From contig CM051034.1 of NCBI GenBank assembly GCA_027627225.1, positions 14,933,480-14,997,479 on the forward strand: 64,000 nt of DNA. Direction: 5' to 3'. This DNA is from Congeria kusceri (Eukaryota; Mollusca; Bivalvia; Myida; Dreissenidae). The notes below the pieces were generated by a model. That model did no database searches. It worked only from the letters and a program-made list of their open reading frames with translations, and was not told where the DNA came from. Both the position numbers and the translations under genes were made by a program. Of the stretch, positions 31,951 through 43,609 are shown one piece after another; position 1 is the stretch's first letter, and every line of letters begins with the position of its first letter.

Positions 31951-34900
31951 ATGGCTGAAGGTAAGCAGTTTACTTGTCATCTTTGTTTAGTCATTTATTT
32001 AATATATGATCTTTGCGTGTGTAATCGCTATTTGTTGTTTTTACGAGGGGTGTCCCAGTAAATCGTGGACGTACATCTATCCATAAGATCGTTATTTCTT
32101 ACAAATCACTATTGTTTATCAATATTGTCATCATTTTTTTGAAGAGGTTAATATTGTTAATACATACAAATCATAACAAAGATAGATAAGATAATTGGTC
32201 GAGATTTCATGGGTTTGTATAAGATGTTCTTGTTAGTTATACCTGAGCACAAAGTGGTCGAGGGTGAGCTAATATGGCCAGTCTTTGTCCGTCGTCCGTC
32301 GTCAACATTTTTACTTCAAACAACTCTTGGGGTCGCGGTGGTGTAATGGATATGGTGTCCGCCTAGCGATCGGGAGATCCCAGGTTCGATCCCCTCTCTT
32401 GGAGCGTACTCAAGAATCCTTCCCAAAGACACCAAGTACTGGTTCTACCCTGGAAACGGACTCTAGAGTGTCTCAATAAGCTTTCGATGCAATCGAGCTG
32501 AAATAAATAGGTAACTAAAACTAAACAACTTCTTTAAAACCGCTTGGCGGATTTTAACGAAACTTGACAGGAATGTTTCTGGGATGGTCCTTTAACAAAT
32601 TCCTTCAGTTCATTTGAATATATTGAAAACTTTCAAAATCTTATTGTCTGACACCACTGGCTGGATTTCAAAATAATTTCATATAAATGTTCCTTGTGCG
32701 ACCCACTTCAAATCATTTTGATTCGTGAAAAAAACATGGCCGCCAGGGGGCGGGGTAGCTTTCCTTATAGTGATATATTGAAAACTTAGAAAATCTTCTT
32801 GTTTGGTTCCACTGGTTGGATTTCAAAATAATTTCACATAAACGTCCCTTGGATGACCCTTTGCCAGATTCCTTCAGATAATGTTGTTTCGTTAAAAACA
32901 TGGCCGCCAGGGGCAGGGCAGTTCTCCTTATATGGCTATATTGAAAACTTTGACAATCTTCTTGTGAGAAACCACTGGTTGGATTTCAAAATAATTTCAA
33001 AGCAATGATCCTTGGGAGGTTTTCTACCAAAGTTGCTGTAATTGTTCCGTTTTGTTGAAAAACATGGCCGTCTGGAAGTGGGGCCATTTTTCCTAGATGG
33101 GTATATTTAAAACGTTGAAAATCTTCATTTCAGAAACCAGGGTTTGGATTTCGAAATAATTTCAAAGAAATGTTCCTTAGGTGGTTCTCTACCAAAATAC
33201 TTTGAACTATTTTGATTTGTTAAAAAATCATGGCCACCAAATAGCGGGGCACTCGTTTGCCTCTTGTTTAAGTGTCTGTCAACCAAGGAATATGTTGGGA
33301 AGGGTTTATAAGTTAGCGCGTTTCCCACTTGACCATATTCGCACGTCTTTATAGGTCTACATGTAGTTAAGATGGTCGCAAGTTGGGATGCGCATAGGAG
33401 TGTGCGTGGCTAATGTGCGGAAGAAAACTTAATAGTCTTAAGTGTCTATAAGATGTTTAACTTAGAAAGTTTCTGTCAGTGTTTTATGAACGCACGCAAT
33501 TTGTATATGATCAATATGAAATATCCAGCGCACTAATGTCGAATTGAAAACATATATTATTGAAATGTTAGTAAACACGGCAATAAGTTAACTGTACAAT
33601 AACATAAAAAGGGATTTAGACTATTGACTTCGAATTTAATGAAATATTACGACGATGTGATGTCGCTTATGTTATGGCATTTTGATATTTATTAATGGTT
33701 TGCACTAATTTGCGCCTAGTTTAAACGGTATGTGATAGAATAAGCCAAAGTTAAAGCAATACAAGGGCCCGTATTCGCTTTCCAATTCTTAGCAATACAA
33801 AAATTAAAGCAATACAAGGGCCCGTATTCGCTATCCAATTCTTAGCAAGCCAAAGCAATACAAGGGCCCGTATTCGCTATCCAATTTTTAGCAAGCCAAA
33901 GCAATACAAGGGCCAGTATTCGCTATCCAATTCTTAGCAAGCCAAAGTTAAAGCAATACAAGGGCCCGTATTCGCTATTCAATAAGCCAAAGTTAAAGCA
34001 ATACAAGGGCCCGTATTCGCTATCCAATAAGCCAAAGTTAAAGCAATACAAGGGCCCGTATTCGCTATCCAATAAGCCAAAGTTAAAGCAATACAAGGGC
34101 CCGTATTCGCTATCCAATAAGCCTAAGTTAAAGCAATACAAGGGCCCGTATTCGCTATCCAATAAGCCAAAGTTAAAGCAATACAAGTGCCCGTATTCGC
34201 TATCCAATAAGCCAAAGTTAAAGCAATACAAGGGCCCGTATTCGCTATCCAATAAGCCAAAGTTAAAGCAATACAAGGGCCCGTATTCGCTATCCTATAA
34301 GCCAAAGTTAAAGCAATACAAGGGCCCGTATTCGCTATCCCATTCTTAGCAAGCTAAAGTTAAAGCAATACAAGGGCCCGTATTCGCTATGCTATAAGCC
34401 AAAGTTAAAGCAATACAAGGGCCCGTATTCGCTATCCAATTCTTAGACTTGGGACGTAAGAATAAAGAATATTCTTAAAACTGTCCTGCTCTTAGAATGC
34501 TGTTAATTTCAATTTTACTTTGTATTCAGTAATTTTAATATATTTATTTAGAAAGATTTATTAATGACATAAGTAACATTGGTGCCCTGCATATTTGAGA
34601 ACACGCATTGTTCTTGAGTCTAAGTGTATTCTTTATTCTTAGGTCAAATACATGTAATGGTTTGGTGAAAACGGGCCCTGAATTTGTTCTAATTTACTCA
34701 TTTGTTCGTAAAAATGAATGGTTTGGTGAAAACGGGCCCTGAATTTGTTCTAATTTACTCATTTGTTCGTAAAAATGATGTCATATAAACATGCATAATA
34801 TGCATACATTCCACAATTATACTTTAAGGTTATTCTATATGTGAAAAACTGTCTGCGGCACATGTGGAGGAGCGCGATGTAAAATATTTTGAATTTCTGG

Positions 34901-37819
34901 CCGAAGGCAAAAGGTTGCCAAACTGGACATATAATGCATCGACAAAGATTATCACAGCCTCCCCAAAAGACAGTTTCGAGCTTGAAGTGTTTAAGGAGGT
35001 CATAGCTATTTTCGAACGCCGTGTGAGTGCAGAAGTTACAACTAAACGCCTGGTTTCAGCTGTACGGTCATTTTTTAATGACCAAAAACGAAGATCACAA
35101 TTTGATTGTGCACATCCGGTGTTTCCGCAGAATGAATGCGACAAGGCGATCTGTACCTTATTTGCATCGAATTGGAATGACTTGGATACGTTACAAGAAA
35201 TGATAAAACGCCTTTCTAAAGACATATGGTCTCCAGAGATTATATCACCAAGGTTTCGGTTAACAGCTCATCGTGAGGTCTTCGTCTGTACTGGTGACAT
35301 CGTAGATTATGATGAAAAAGACGCCGGTATTGTGAACCCAGTTGTTACTCGAAGTTCTGGTCAAATAGAAGGAAGGGGGAAAATTTTCGAGAGGCTAAAA
35401 GAAGCAGGCGGGGACGAATACATGGCAGAATTAAATGCTTTTGACCCTCGAGATGGTTCTGATTGCGTGACTACAAAAGGCGGTTATTTGGATTCCTTAA
35501 TTATACATCCAACACGTAAAGTTATGAATGACCAGACAAAGAAGGATTCTTTTGTTAACAACTTAAAGGACTGTCTTCATGAGGCCCAAAAAGCTAACTT
35601 ACAGAGGTTGATTTTACCTCTTGTTTACTCTGGTAAGCTGTACGGAAGTACTGATAAACATACAGTTAAATAGACAGACAATTATAATAACAGGAATATA
35701 ATATTATAATGAAAAATATTTGAGTTTAAAATGAAATTTATTGTAAAGGTTTCTTAAACATTTTTTTGTTGTTTTATATAAATGTAAATACGTTTTTTTG
35801 CTTATTGGTTTGAGTTTATCTACTAGACACTTGTATGTTTTTGTATTTGTGTTTCATAGATACGAAATATGTATAAAACGTATACTGTGATATTAAAAAT
35901 TAAGATTCATTTTCTAAAACAGGAAACGCTCTCTTGTTGTTTTATCATTTTTATTTACAATTTCTGAATGTGTTGTTTCATGGAAACTCCATCTGTTTCA
36001 ACACATGCTTGGATGTTACTAAAGAAGACGAATTTTCATTACCTATTTATATGCGAAGGATAAAATAATAGAATCTACTTTTAAAGTGTTTGTATTTATT
36101 TTATGTTTTTCTTTCTACAGGATCTGGCGGAGTAAGCTTAAAAGAATGTTCATTATTTTATGCTTGTGCCATCTATGAATTCTGCAGAGAAAACTGGCAC
36201 ACTTATCTAGGGCCATACGAAATTTACTTTGTCGAGCATGACAAAGAGAAAGCAGTATCCCTCGTGAAGTTGTTCAACGCTTTGTTTCCAACATCATTCA
36301 CACAGCTAATGGTCATTCCAAAAGATTATGATAGCGTGATGGCTGCACATGTGTACGTAAATCAGCCACATCCAACTCGAGTCAGTGTGGACGATGCTTA
36401 TGAGACAATTGAACTACGTGAAAAAGAAGAAACTGCAAACAAACAAGTCGACAATTTCGATGCTGTTCCAGGACGACGATCGACACAGTTTTACACCAAG
36501 GACAACAAACAAAGTGTCCGAATTTCTGCGCAACCAGTGAATGAAGATATTGATTCAGACAGTGTCTGCGCTATCGACATAGGACCAGCGCAGACTGATA
36601 ATACATTGGATAACGATGTCCTTCCAAAAACCGCAAATGAAAATGATAAGCACACGGATAGATCCATAGAAGAACAAAATAATAAATCTCTCAATACCAG
36701 TGAAGCCGGCGACCACACGTATGTGAATGTACAATCAAAACAATATAAAAGTGCAAGTGAAGGACATAGTAGCACTACTGTCGTGGAATCAAAAGCTTCT
36801 GGTACAAGACTTGACAACGAGCTTTCAAATATTAAACTGTTGAAAGATGAATGTTTGTTTGAAAAAAGTAAAACTAAGCTTGTAATTAAAACAGCTGATA
36901 TTCGAGAAGAAGACGTAGACATGATCGTGTGCCCAGAATATCAAGATGTTGAATTTAAAGGTTTCGTGCCAAATGCGATTAGATGTGCATTTGGCATAGA
37001 CTTCGAGACGATAGAAGAAAAGGTCTTCAAAAAGGGAAGGGTAGCAACATCGCATTTTCCTGTAGGTCCGAAAAAAGCTCGGTATGTTTACCATGTCAAG
37101 GCATCTTTGTTTGAATGTGGACGGTACCCTATTTCGAAACATTCCGAAGAGCGTCTTCGACAGACTGTGGAGAAAGTGTTTGATAAACTACATCGTGTGA
37201 ACCGCAATATCAATACCATAGCCTTCCCGCTAATCGGTGCTAGTAAGTTGTCTACATTATTCATCATTTGTTATTTTGTTTACGATGTAAATATTTTATA
37301 AATTATATACGAGTTCATGTAAATACTTAAAATTGTCATGACGCTATTTTCGTACTTTTGGTCCTATCTTTGACCTATTCATGCTCCTGACACGTTGCTT
37401 ACAAGCCATGTAACCCGTGAACTGCTTAGTCATCCGCTATTAGAAACTTGTATTACAGCTGAGAATAGCCGTACCTTTCCACGATAACGACTGACAGATC
37501 GCTAAAATGAAAAACTAATAACTACCATAGAAAACTATCAAACATTTCCTTCTTGTCAAACGATTTGTGTACAATTGAATTATTTATACTGGTCATTCGT
37601 TGCATCTTATGTTTAATACTTCTTATCATTTCAGTTGATGCTAATGAGAAAACATTAGTGAAATTACTGTGCAGTCATTTTATAAATGTGCTTTTCAACT
37701 GTTGCGACAAAAGATGTGACCCTGGTTCGTTGAAAGTAGTGATAGTCAATCATTGTAAGACTATCACAGACTGGCTTCAGGAATCCCTATACAAGAAATG
37801 GAATGATGGTTGTAACTAA
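31951..37819 (+). CDS. Tandem divergent macrodomain protein, gene 1
   Basis: Exons 31951-31960, 34829-35632, 36121-37242 and 37635-37819 join in phase to 2121 nt, 706 residues. The first exon codes only Met-Ala-Glu plus one base. After an N-terminal region of unknown fold (about 16-140), macrodomain 1 (about 152-325) shows the landmarks CTGDI (157-161), IVNPVV (171-176, where canonical domains have a VNAAN loop), SGQIEGRG (180-187), TTKGG, IIHP and YSGSGGV (270-276, the second phosphate-binding loop, split by intron 2). A polar linker (about 335-515) holds tyrosine motifs YETI (365) and YVNV (472). Macrodomain 2 (about 525-690) has LVIKTADI, IVCPEYQ and IAFPLIGA and is more degenerate. Macrodomains bind or remove ADP-ribose; here the altered loops make catalysis doubtful. 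No transmembrane segment or PARP domain. The exon 2 acceptor is a weak AAG where gene 2 has CAG. Confidence 0.85.
32200..33270. repeat. 160-185-bp tandem repeat in intron 1 of macrodomain gene 1, 5 diverged copies
   Basis: Blocks containing CTGGTTGGATTTCAAAATAATTTCA and ACATGGCCGCCAGGGG recur at about 32640-32740, 32815-32905, 32970-33070 and 33140-33235, with a first partial copy at 32520. Related sequence occurs at 63450-64000. Open-frame peptides here are repeat artefacts. Confidence 0.75.
32326..32522 (+). mobile_element. tRNA-derived SINE inserted in the tandem repeat
   Basis: Head GGTCGCGGTGGTGTAATGG (A-box-like) and CCAGGTTCGATCCCC (B box), body ending CGAGCTGAAATAAATA. AAACAACT flanks both sides (32318-32325 and 32523-32530). 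Confidence 0.8.
33741..34446. repeat. 45-bp tandem repeat (about 14 copies) derived from a MITE end
   Basis: The unit reads GCCAAAGTTAAAGCAATACA then AGGGCCCGTATTCGCTATCCAAT, mostly 45 bp. Because 45 is a multiple of three, the minus strand shows a long 15-residue repeat frame, which is an artefact. The last unit passes directly into the element at 34407-34680, whose left end has the same GGGCCCGTATTCGC sequence. Confidence 0.9.
34407..34680. mobile_element. MITE with AGGGCCCGT ends, both ends tandemly amplified
   Basis: The left end AGGGCCCGTATTCGCTATCC and the right end CACCAAACC (inverted: GGTTTGGTGAAAACGGGCCCTG) are similar inverted repeats. Subterminal TAAGAATAAAGAATA/TATTCTTTATTCTTA arms support it. 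The right end plus 36 nt of flank is duplicated once, with a 61-bp period (34656-34777). It lies in intron 1 of macrodomain gene 1. Confidence 0.7.
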
Positions 37820-39647
37820 AATGAAAAGCAACTGCTAATTGTTTGATGGTTTTCAAAATGGAATGGTGAATAATTATAAAAGTAATATCTTCTGTCGTTA
37901 TCACGCGATGTTGGTCAAAATGTAACGGCAAATACACCTAAACTTAACAACAGCTGCCGTTATTGTGTATTCAAAATACCTACAATTAAAAAAAGTTGTC
38001 GTTATAGTAAAATGTTTAACATGGAATGGTGAAATTGTAAATACACGTAAAACTGGTGCTGTGATGTTTCAACATTGTTTTTCATACTGGAATGGCGAAT
38101 ATACGTTAAATAATAATCAGTGCCAATATGATGTTAATGATGAAGTTGTTCAAATTCGAATGGTTAATATACTAGTACACATGGTTTATAATACGTGAAT
38201 GCACGCCGATTTTCATATGGAATTGAACGGTCAAATGCATATAAAGAGCTAGAATTTCCCTTGGACTACTGTTTGACATCATACTAGGATTTCCGAACAT
38301 TCGCCTCGAGATAACACATTTCAAGCGTTGACATTCAGTTTATTAGGTAGTCTAACACATGTTTATACCTGAGAGATTGACTTCAATAAAAATCTATATT
38401 ATTATCCGATATCTTTTATTATTTTATTCTTCTCGAAGTAATCCGGGGTGCATGTAGCCGCCTTCTTGTCCGTCCGTCCATACAAAATTCTTATCAGAGC
38501 TATTTCGCATACCATTTGTCAGAATTCAATGCAAGTGTATGGAAATCTTCAGTACCAGACCATTGGGTATCGCTGCAAAAAGTATAAAATGATTTTGAAC
38601 AAGAAAATCACTATGATAAATATGTGTTTTTATGTATTGATTAGTTCAATTAACGATGCATTGGGTAAAACTCATAGATATTAGATACATAGCAGAATGG
38701 GACAATAGAAGGCACAATGAATTGGCATTTTATTATGACTTCTATCACAAAGAAGTATTATTTGATGTGTAAAATGGATTACTATTAAATTTGAACACGT
38801 TGGAAAAACACCGACAAAACACTACAACTGTGACAGCATTACTTTAAAGGAAAGTCAAAATAATCATACTTAATAATGTTTTATCATTTTAAGCATTATG
38901 TATAGCTTTTTACAGCATTTTTACATAACGGTTATGGGACTATTGGTCAATGAAAAACTTTCCATTTTGATGCATGGAGCAAAACACTTCCTTGCCCAGA
39001 AAAAGAATGTCAAGAGTCAGCAATTAACATGCCTTACATTCATTTTTCTAAGCTTTATTTGAAGTCTTAGCCAGGAAAGAAACAGCTCCCTTCAAAGAAA
39101 CGGAAATTATGCTCGACATTTACAATTCCGGTCATATCGTCAACTACAATAGCAATATACGAAAACATACTTAAATTTAAGGAAGTATATGTACCATGAT
39201 ATAGTGAAATAGACTTAAGTAAGACGCGAAACTTCAAATACCAGCATGTTTTATACATGAGTGATTGACATGACGATGTTTGCTTATTTATGCGTACCAC
39301 GGCTACTTACCAATTCTTGATTGAAATGATACATTTGTATAATCAAAAGGCTAATAGCAAAGAACCAAACAATTGGGAAATATGAATGCAAACTATTTTA
39401 ATAGAAATGAGGCGTTCGTTTGAATATTAATAAAAATAATTCGAACTTACTATAATTGTCTGTGGTGTCGTTATCTTATTGGTATGTGCTGGTATTTGGC
39501 CTCAACAAACCGCGCTTGTGAGGTCAAGTGGCTATTAAATTTGGCGCACGGGCATTATGCGCTGCTTCTATTTAAATAATACATATGCATATGATAACCA
39601 CATAATTATTAAAATGTTGCATGTAAATGCTGCATCAATTGCATAAA
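37820..39647. other. Intergenic after macrodomain gene 1
   Basis: AT-rich, with no exon or element identified. An AATAAA occurs at about 38385 but is too far away to assign as the poly(A) signal with confidence. The small frames here look random. Confidence 0.4.
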
Positions 39648-39944
39648 GGCCGGGTCGGCTAGCTCAGTTGGTAGAGGGCTGGACTACAAATCCGAGGATC
39701 GCGGGTTCGATTCCCAGCCCGGCCACATAACTTGTGTGGGAATTGGTCATGAAATTATTTATACGGCCATTCTCCCTTAACCTCTGATTCAAGTAGGGCA
39801 GTTGTCAGTTACTGGCGTAAGTGTGCACTTATTACTGGTCAACCAGCTTACCCAGGAAAAGTGTAGTAGGTTAACTGACCGCCGTTATATGGCTGAAATA
39901 CTGTTGAATACGGCGAAAAATCCAAACAAACAAACAAAACAAAC
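39648..39944 (+). mobile_element. tRNA-derived SINE, near full length
   Basis: Head GGCCGGGTCGGCTAGCTCAG with B box GGGTTCGATTCCC and a closing CCCGGCC acceptor stem. The body ACATAACTTGTGTGGGAATT is shared with 27516, and it ends in CAAA repeats. The cloverleaf-like loop CTACAAA is not a credible functional anticodon arm. Confidence 0.8.
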
Positions 39945-42900
39945 ATTAATAAACACACGGTCGCATCGTAGTTAAAATGTTCCATGTATAAATTAAGAAC
40001 ATAATGATTGGTTTTAATGCAAACAGATACTGCGAAGAGAATAAATATGCAATGTCAACATGTTCCATGGTTAGGAGACTCACCAGACCATCTCTTTTAG
40101 GGGTGTTTAGAAATTGTCCGGTGTCGACTTCCGGTGGAATTAAAATATTGCAAACGGTAGGCACGACTTTTAATTTTGTATTATTTTCTTCGCGTAACGG
40201 TACTTTTTTTCAGAAATCGTGGAATGTCATTACCAATAGGAATGGTAAAAGAAAACTCGGTTGAAGTTTCGTTTAATGATTAACAAAAATAAAGGCTGTA
40301 GGATTTTTATAAGTTTATATCATTGTAAAAATGTATACGCACTGACATGTTTTAGCGATCTGAATTTTTACTATCGTGTAGGTACCTATTCTAGAACCTC
40401 ACCTATTTTCGATCCTTTCGTTTGTGCGCTATTTACATGTAAGCAAAACGTGTAAGACGTCATCCGATTATGTGTATCGGTGCTACGGTAAACAATCTGT
40501 ACAATCGTCGCTAAATTATCGGAAATATGCATAAAAAGCATGTATTTACTATCATAATTTTGTTTTGTTAAACAATTTTATTAAGAACTCGATGACTTTT
40601 TATGCATTTCAAATAAATGTACATATTTCTTAAATTAAAAGTATTTTTCTGAAAGAAAAACTCCCCTTTGAGTTCCCCTATCGGCTGCTTCGGAAAAACA
40701 AGTGATGATCATGTGATACACAATCTGTTCGTTATTGAAAGCTGTGGGTTCGATAATAGGTCAGTTATTTTTAGGCCGCCATGACAGTTGAAATAGCAGG
40801 GTGGCGACATAATACGGTGTCCATTTTCTAAAACATACAGAATCTGTGTCACTATTAATGCATAAAAATGTGCGCCAGAGATTGAAATAGTGATCTATAA
40901 TGTTGTTTTCAAGAATGCTTTTGCAACAAAGTCTACAGGCCAGGGTACATCCTTAAAGGTTCGAGAACTGGTACTTCCATGATACTTTGAAGTGTGCAGC
41001 GACTGTCAATGATCACAAATAATACTGTCTTCATACGCGCATTATTTTTTTGTAATAATTTGTAATTTTGGATAGTTTTCTGGGAATTTGGTGACATAAG
41101 GTGGTCCCATAGTGTTCAGGTGGTCCGGTGGTGCCGATGATGTATTCAATGTTCATGACTCTACCAGTTATGTAGTATTCCATTTAATATATACCTCCTG
41201 AAGATCCAAACACCGCTACGAAACAAATAATAATTAAATCTAAACAAAATAATAACAAAATAGTGTTGCTAAATAACGCGCATGAACACATGTCATGTGC
41301 ACCAATGACCTCATTCAATTCAAATCAACATGTTGTAACGGCGTCATCGTGTCTAAAAAATAGAACGGAGTGTTTCCCAATGTCGCTCGGAACGTTGTGG
41401 AAATATACGTTACTCAAGGAAAGTAAAAGTTGTCCGGTTATTCCAGCCGTTGAATTCGGATTTTTATTTCATTTCACAGTGTGAAATACTATCTGGCCTA
41501 TTGTATTTTATACCGAAAATACACCAGTATTTGCGTCAGATTATCTTTATAGGTATATAGACCTAATACAAATTTATAGTAAATTAATTCACAGGATTTG
41601 TAGGCTTTATTTTTTCCATTGGTTGACATTGTTGCTATCTTTTTTTTGCATTTGATAACTATTTTACAAATCGACCATACAGAAATGTGTTGTCCTGGTA
41701 CCTGACATGAGAACAGTCAAAATGAAGGAATCCACGATAAGTGTTTTTTATTTTTACTGATTTAAGTTACAGTAACTGTTCTATAAATAATCAGAGATGT
41801 ACATTTGTATTCATGAGACATCCATGCACATCTAGTATCTATATCAATGTTTTCAATGAAAACAATATTGACATACTTAAGTTGCATGCTATTGCAAAAA
41901 TTATGTTTATCTTAAACACATGTTTACTTCCTGTTTGCGGATAAAATTGACACCGATTTTATCAGGGGTGGGGGTTCAAATTTACAATGCAAAATTTGCA
42001 GATAAAATGTGATTGTTTCAGTACATGAAGCGTAAAACATTGGTGAGCGCGAATTCCACTTCAGCCCTTTTAATTTAATAAACTGTTCACATTTTCTTCG
42101 TAAGCTAAAAATATCTTGTCAGGTCGACACTATCGTTATATTCAGTTATAAAATTTAAAAAAATTCATATCAATCTAGTGGAGATGTATCGCATACCAGG
42201 AAATCCAAGCTGTTTGGTAGCTAAACAAATGCTTATCAAATTGTGGTTAGTCATGTAATATAAATTCATAAATATGCAGGAAATTCAGGGGTATTATTTC
42301 TCCTCCTTTCAGCTGATTTCCTCCTTTGGAATGCCAAGATTGTTGTAAAAATAGTTCTGAACTTTATTGGATCTATTTAAAAGAAAAGAGTTTTCGTGAA
42401 CCCAGTAAGAGGGTAGGGTATTTTCCTCCCATGAGGTGTTTCCAAATTCACACCCCTGCTGAAATGCTGCAAGTGTGTTTACTTTGCAGAACCATGCAAC
42501 GATATCACTTCCCTTGTTTACATACAGTTCTCTTATCACGTATTGTAGACCTTTCAGTCGTAGCCTCTAACATTTTATAATTTCCAAGCAAGGAGTTTCT
42601 CAAGTACTTCAAAATCTGTATCATTAATCACGTAATGTGTAAACTACATGTAGTCAGCGGGAGCACAACTGTAATAAGTGTCCCCAAAACTTCATTAGTT
42701 TGTAATTGATTGACATTTGTGGGAATGTGAATTGCAAACATTGTTAAATACACTGTGTCTGTATGAATTAAAACTCGCTTTAAAGTAATGAACAATTATA
42801 TCTTTTACATTTTTCAGAACAAAAACTAAAGCAAAACTTCTTTTCGTCTAGGAGTACAGAACAGGACTTATTATTACGTATCAATACTTCTCAACAAAGA

Positions 42901-43609
42901 AAAGCCAACACAAATTAGTCAAGTAGCATTAAGAACACAATGCAAATCGCTTGAGACAATAATAATGTGTTGCTGTGAAATTACCATACATAATTATTTT
43001 GTGATTTATAATGACAATGATGTTAATATTTGTGCCATTTTTAAATATATTCATGGTTTAAAAGAATACGCGACTGGAATCTAGCGTTGGCAGAGCTATA
43101 TATATGTAGAAAGCATAGTTTTTGTTTGAAAACGAATTGTTTAGAAGAATGCAAAACGTTGGTCCCTAGTTTCTTTATGTTTTATAGACGGTCGATGTCT
43201 ACAAATATATACGCAAGGATTTCAATTGAAGCAGATTCCTGCTTGTTGATGCTAGCGATTTGCAATTTAAGCATGTTTAACTCGAGCAAATAATTTGCCG
43301 TGCATCATTTTGGTGATGCAGTTTTTTTCCATATGCCAACTTCAAAAGCACTAAAAAGTATTAGATTTATAAATTACAATTTGCAGAGCATTTTAAATAT
43401 ATTCAGAAACAAACTAAATGTGTCTCACTGCAAGATTTTGACCTTTGGACATTTTTTTTTGACTCGTCGAAATTTGAGAGGTCATTTCAGTCTTCGTTTT
43501 CTAATTCTACTGAAATCCCTGTTTACGTATCCACCTAATGCAAACTGTGACATTATGTGTGTACATAACATACATTTATCAACAAAAGTTATGTATATGT
43601 TTAATTAGA
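39945..43609. other. Intergenic; right portion is the duplicated 5' flank of gene 2
   Basis: No gene supported. From about 42080 blocks match the 28770-31650 region upstream of gene 1 (42080-42200, 42840-42990), without the LINE fragment present there. Open frames up to 102 codons lack any supporting feature. Confidence 0.4.

Noticed and set aside
32041..32075. Mariner-type terminal repeat (ACGAGGGGTGTCCCAGTAAA)
   Set aside because: Only one end is seen and no transposase or second end could be found, so no element is claimed.
33923..34305. Minus-strand repeat proteins (15-residue cycle LLDSEYGPLYCFNFG) of 60-117 codons
   Set aside because: Product of the 45-bp MITE-derived tandem repeat, whose period is a multiple of three.
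34830..35225. Minus-strand 131-codon frame opposite exon 2 of macrodomain gene 1
   Set aside because: Shadow frame of a well-supported coding exon; the paralogous exon shows a similar shadow at 46417-46938.
36491..37142. Minus-strand frames opposite exon 3 of macrodomain gene 1
   Set aside because: Shadow frames with no domain and no independent signals.
39648..39725. tRNA gene
   Set aside because: Head of a SINE with a non-standard anticodon arm and a CAAA-repeat tail.
40004..40264. 86-codon plus-strand frame
   Set aside because: No recognisable domain, splice context or paralogue; length is expected by chance in this much sequence.
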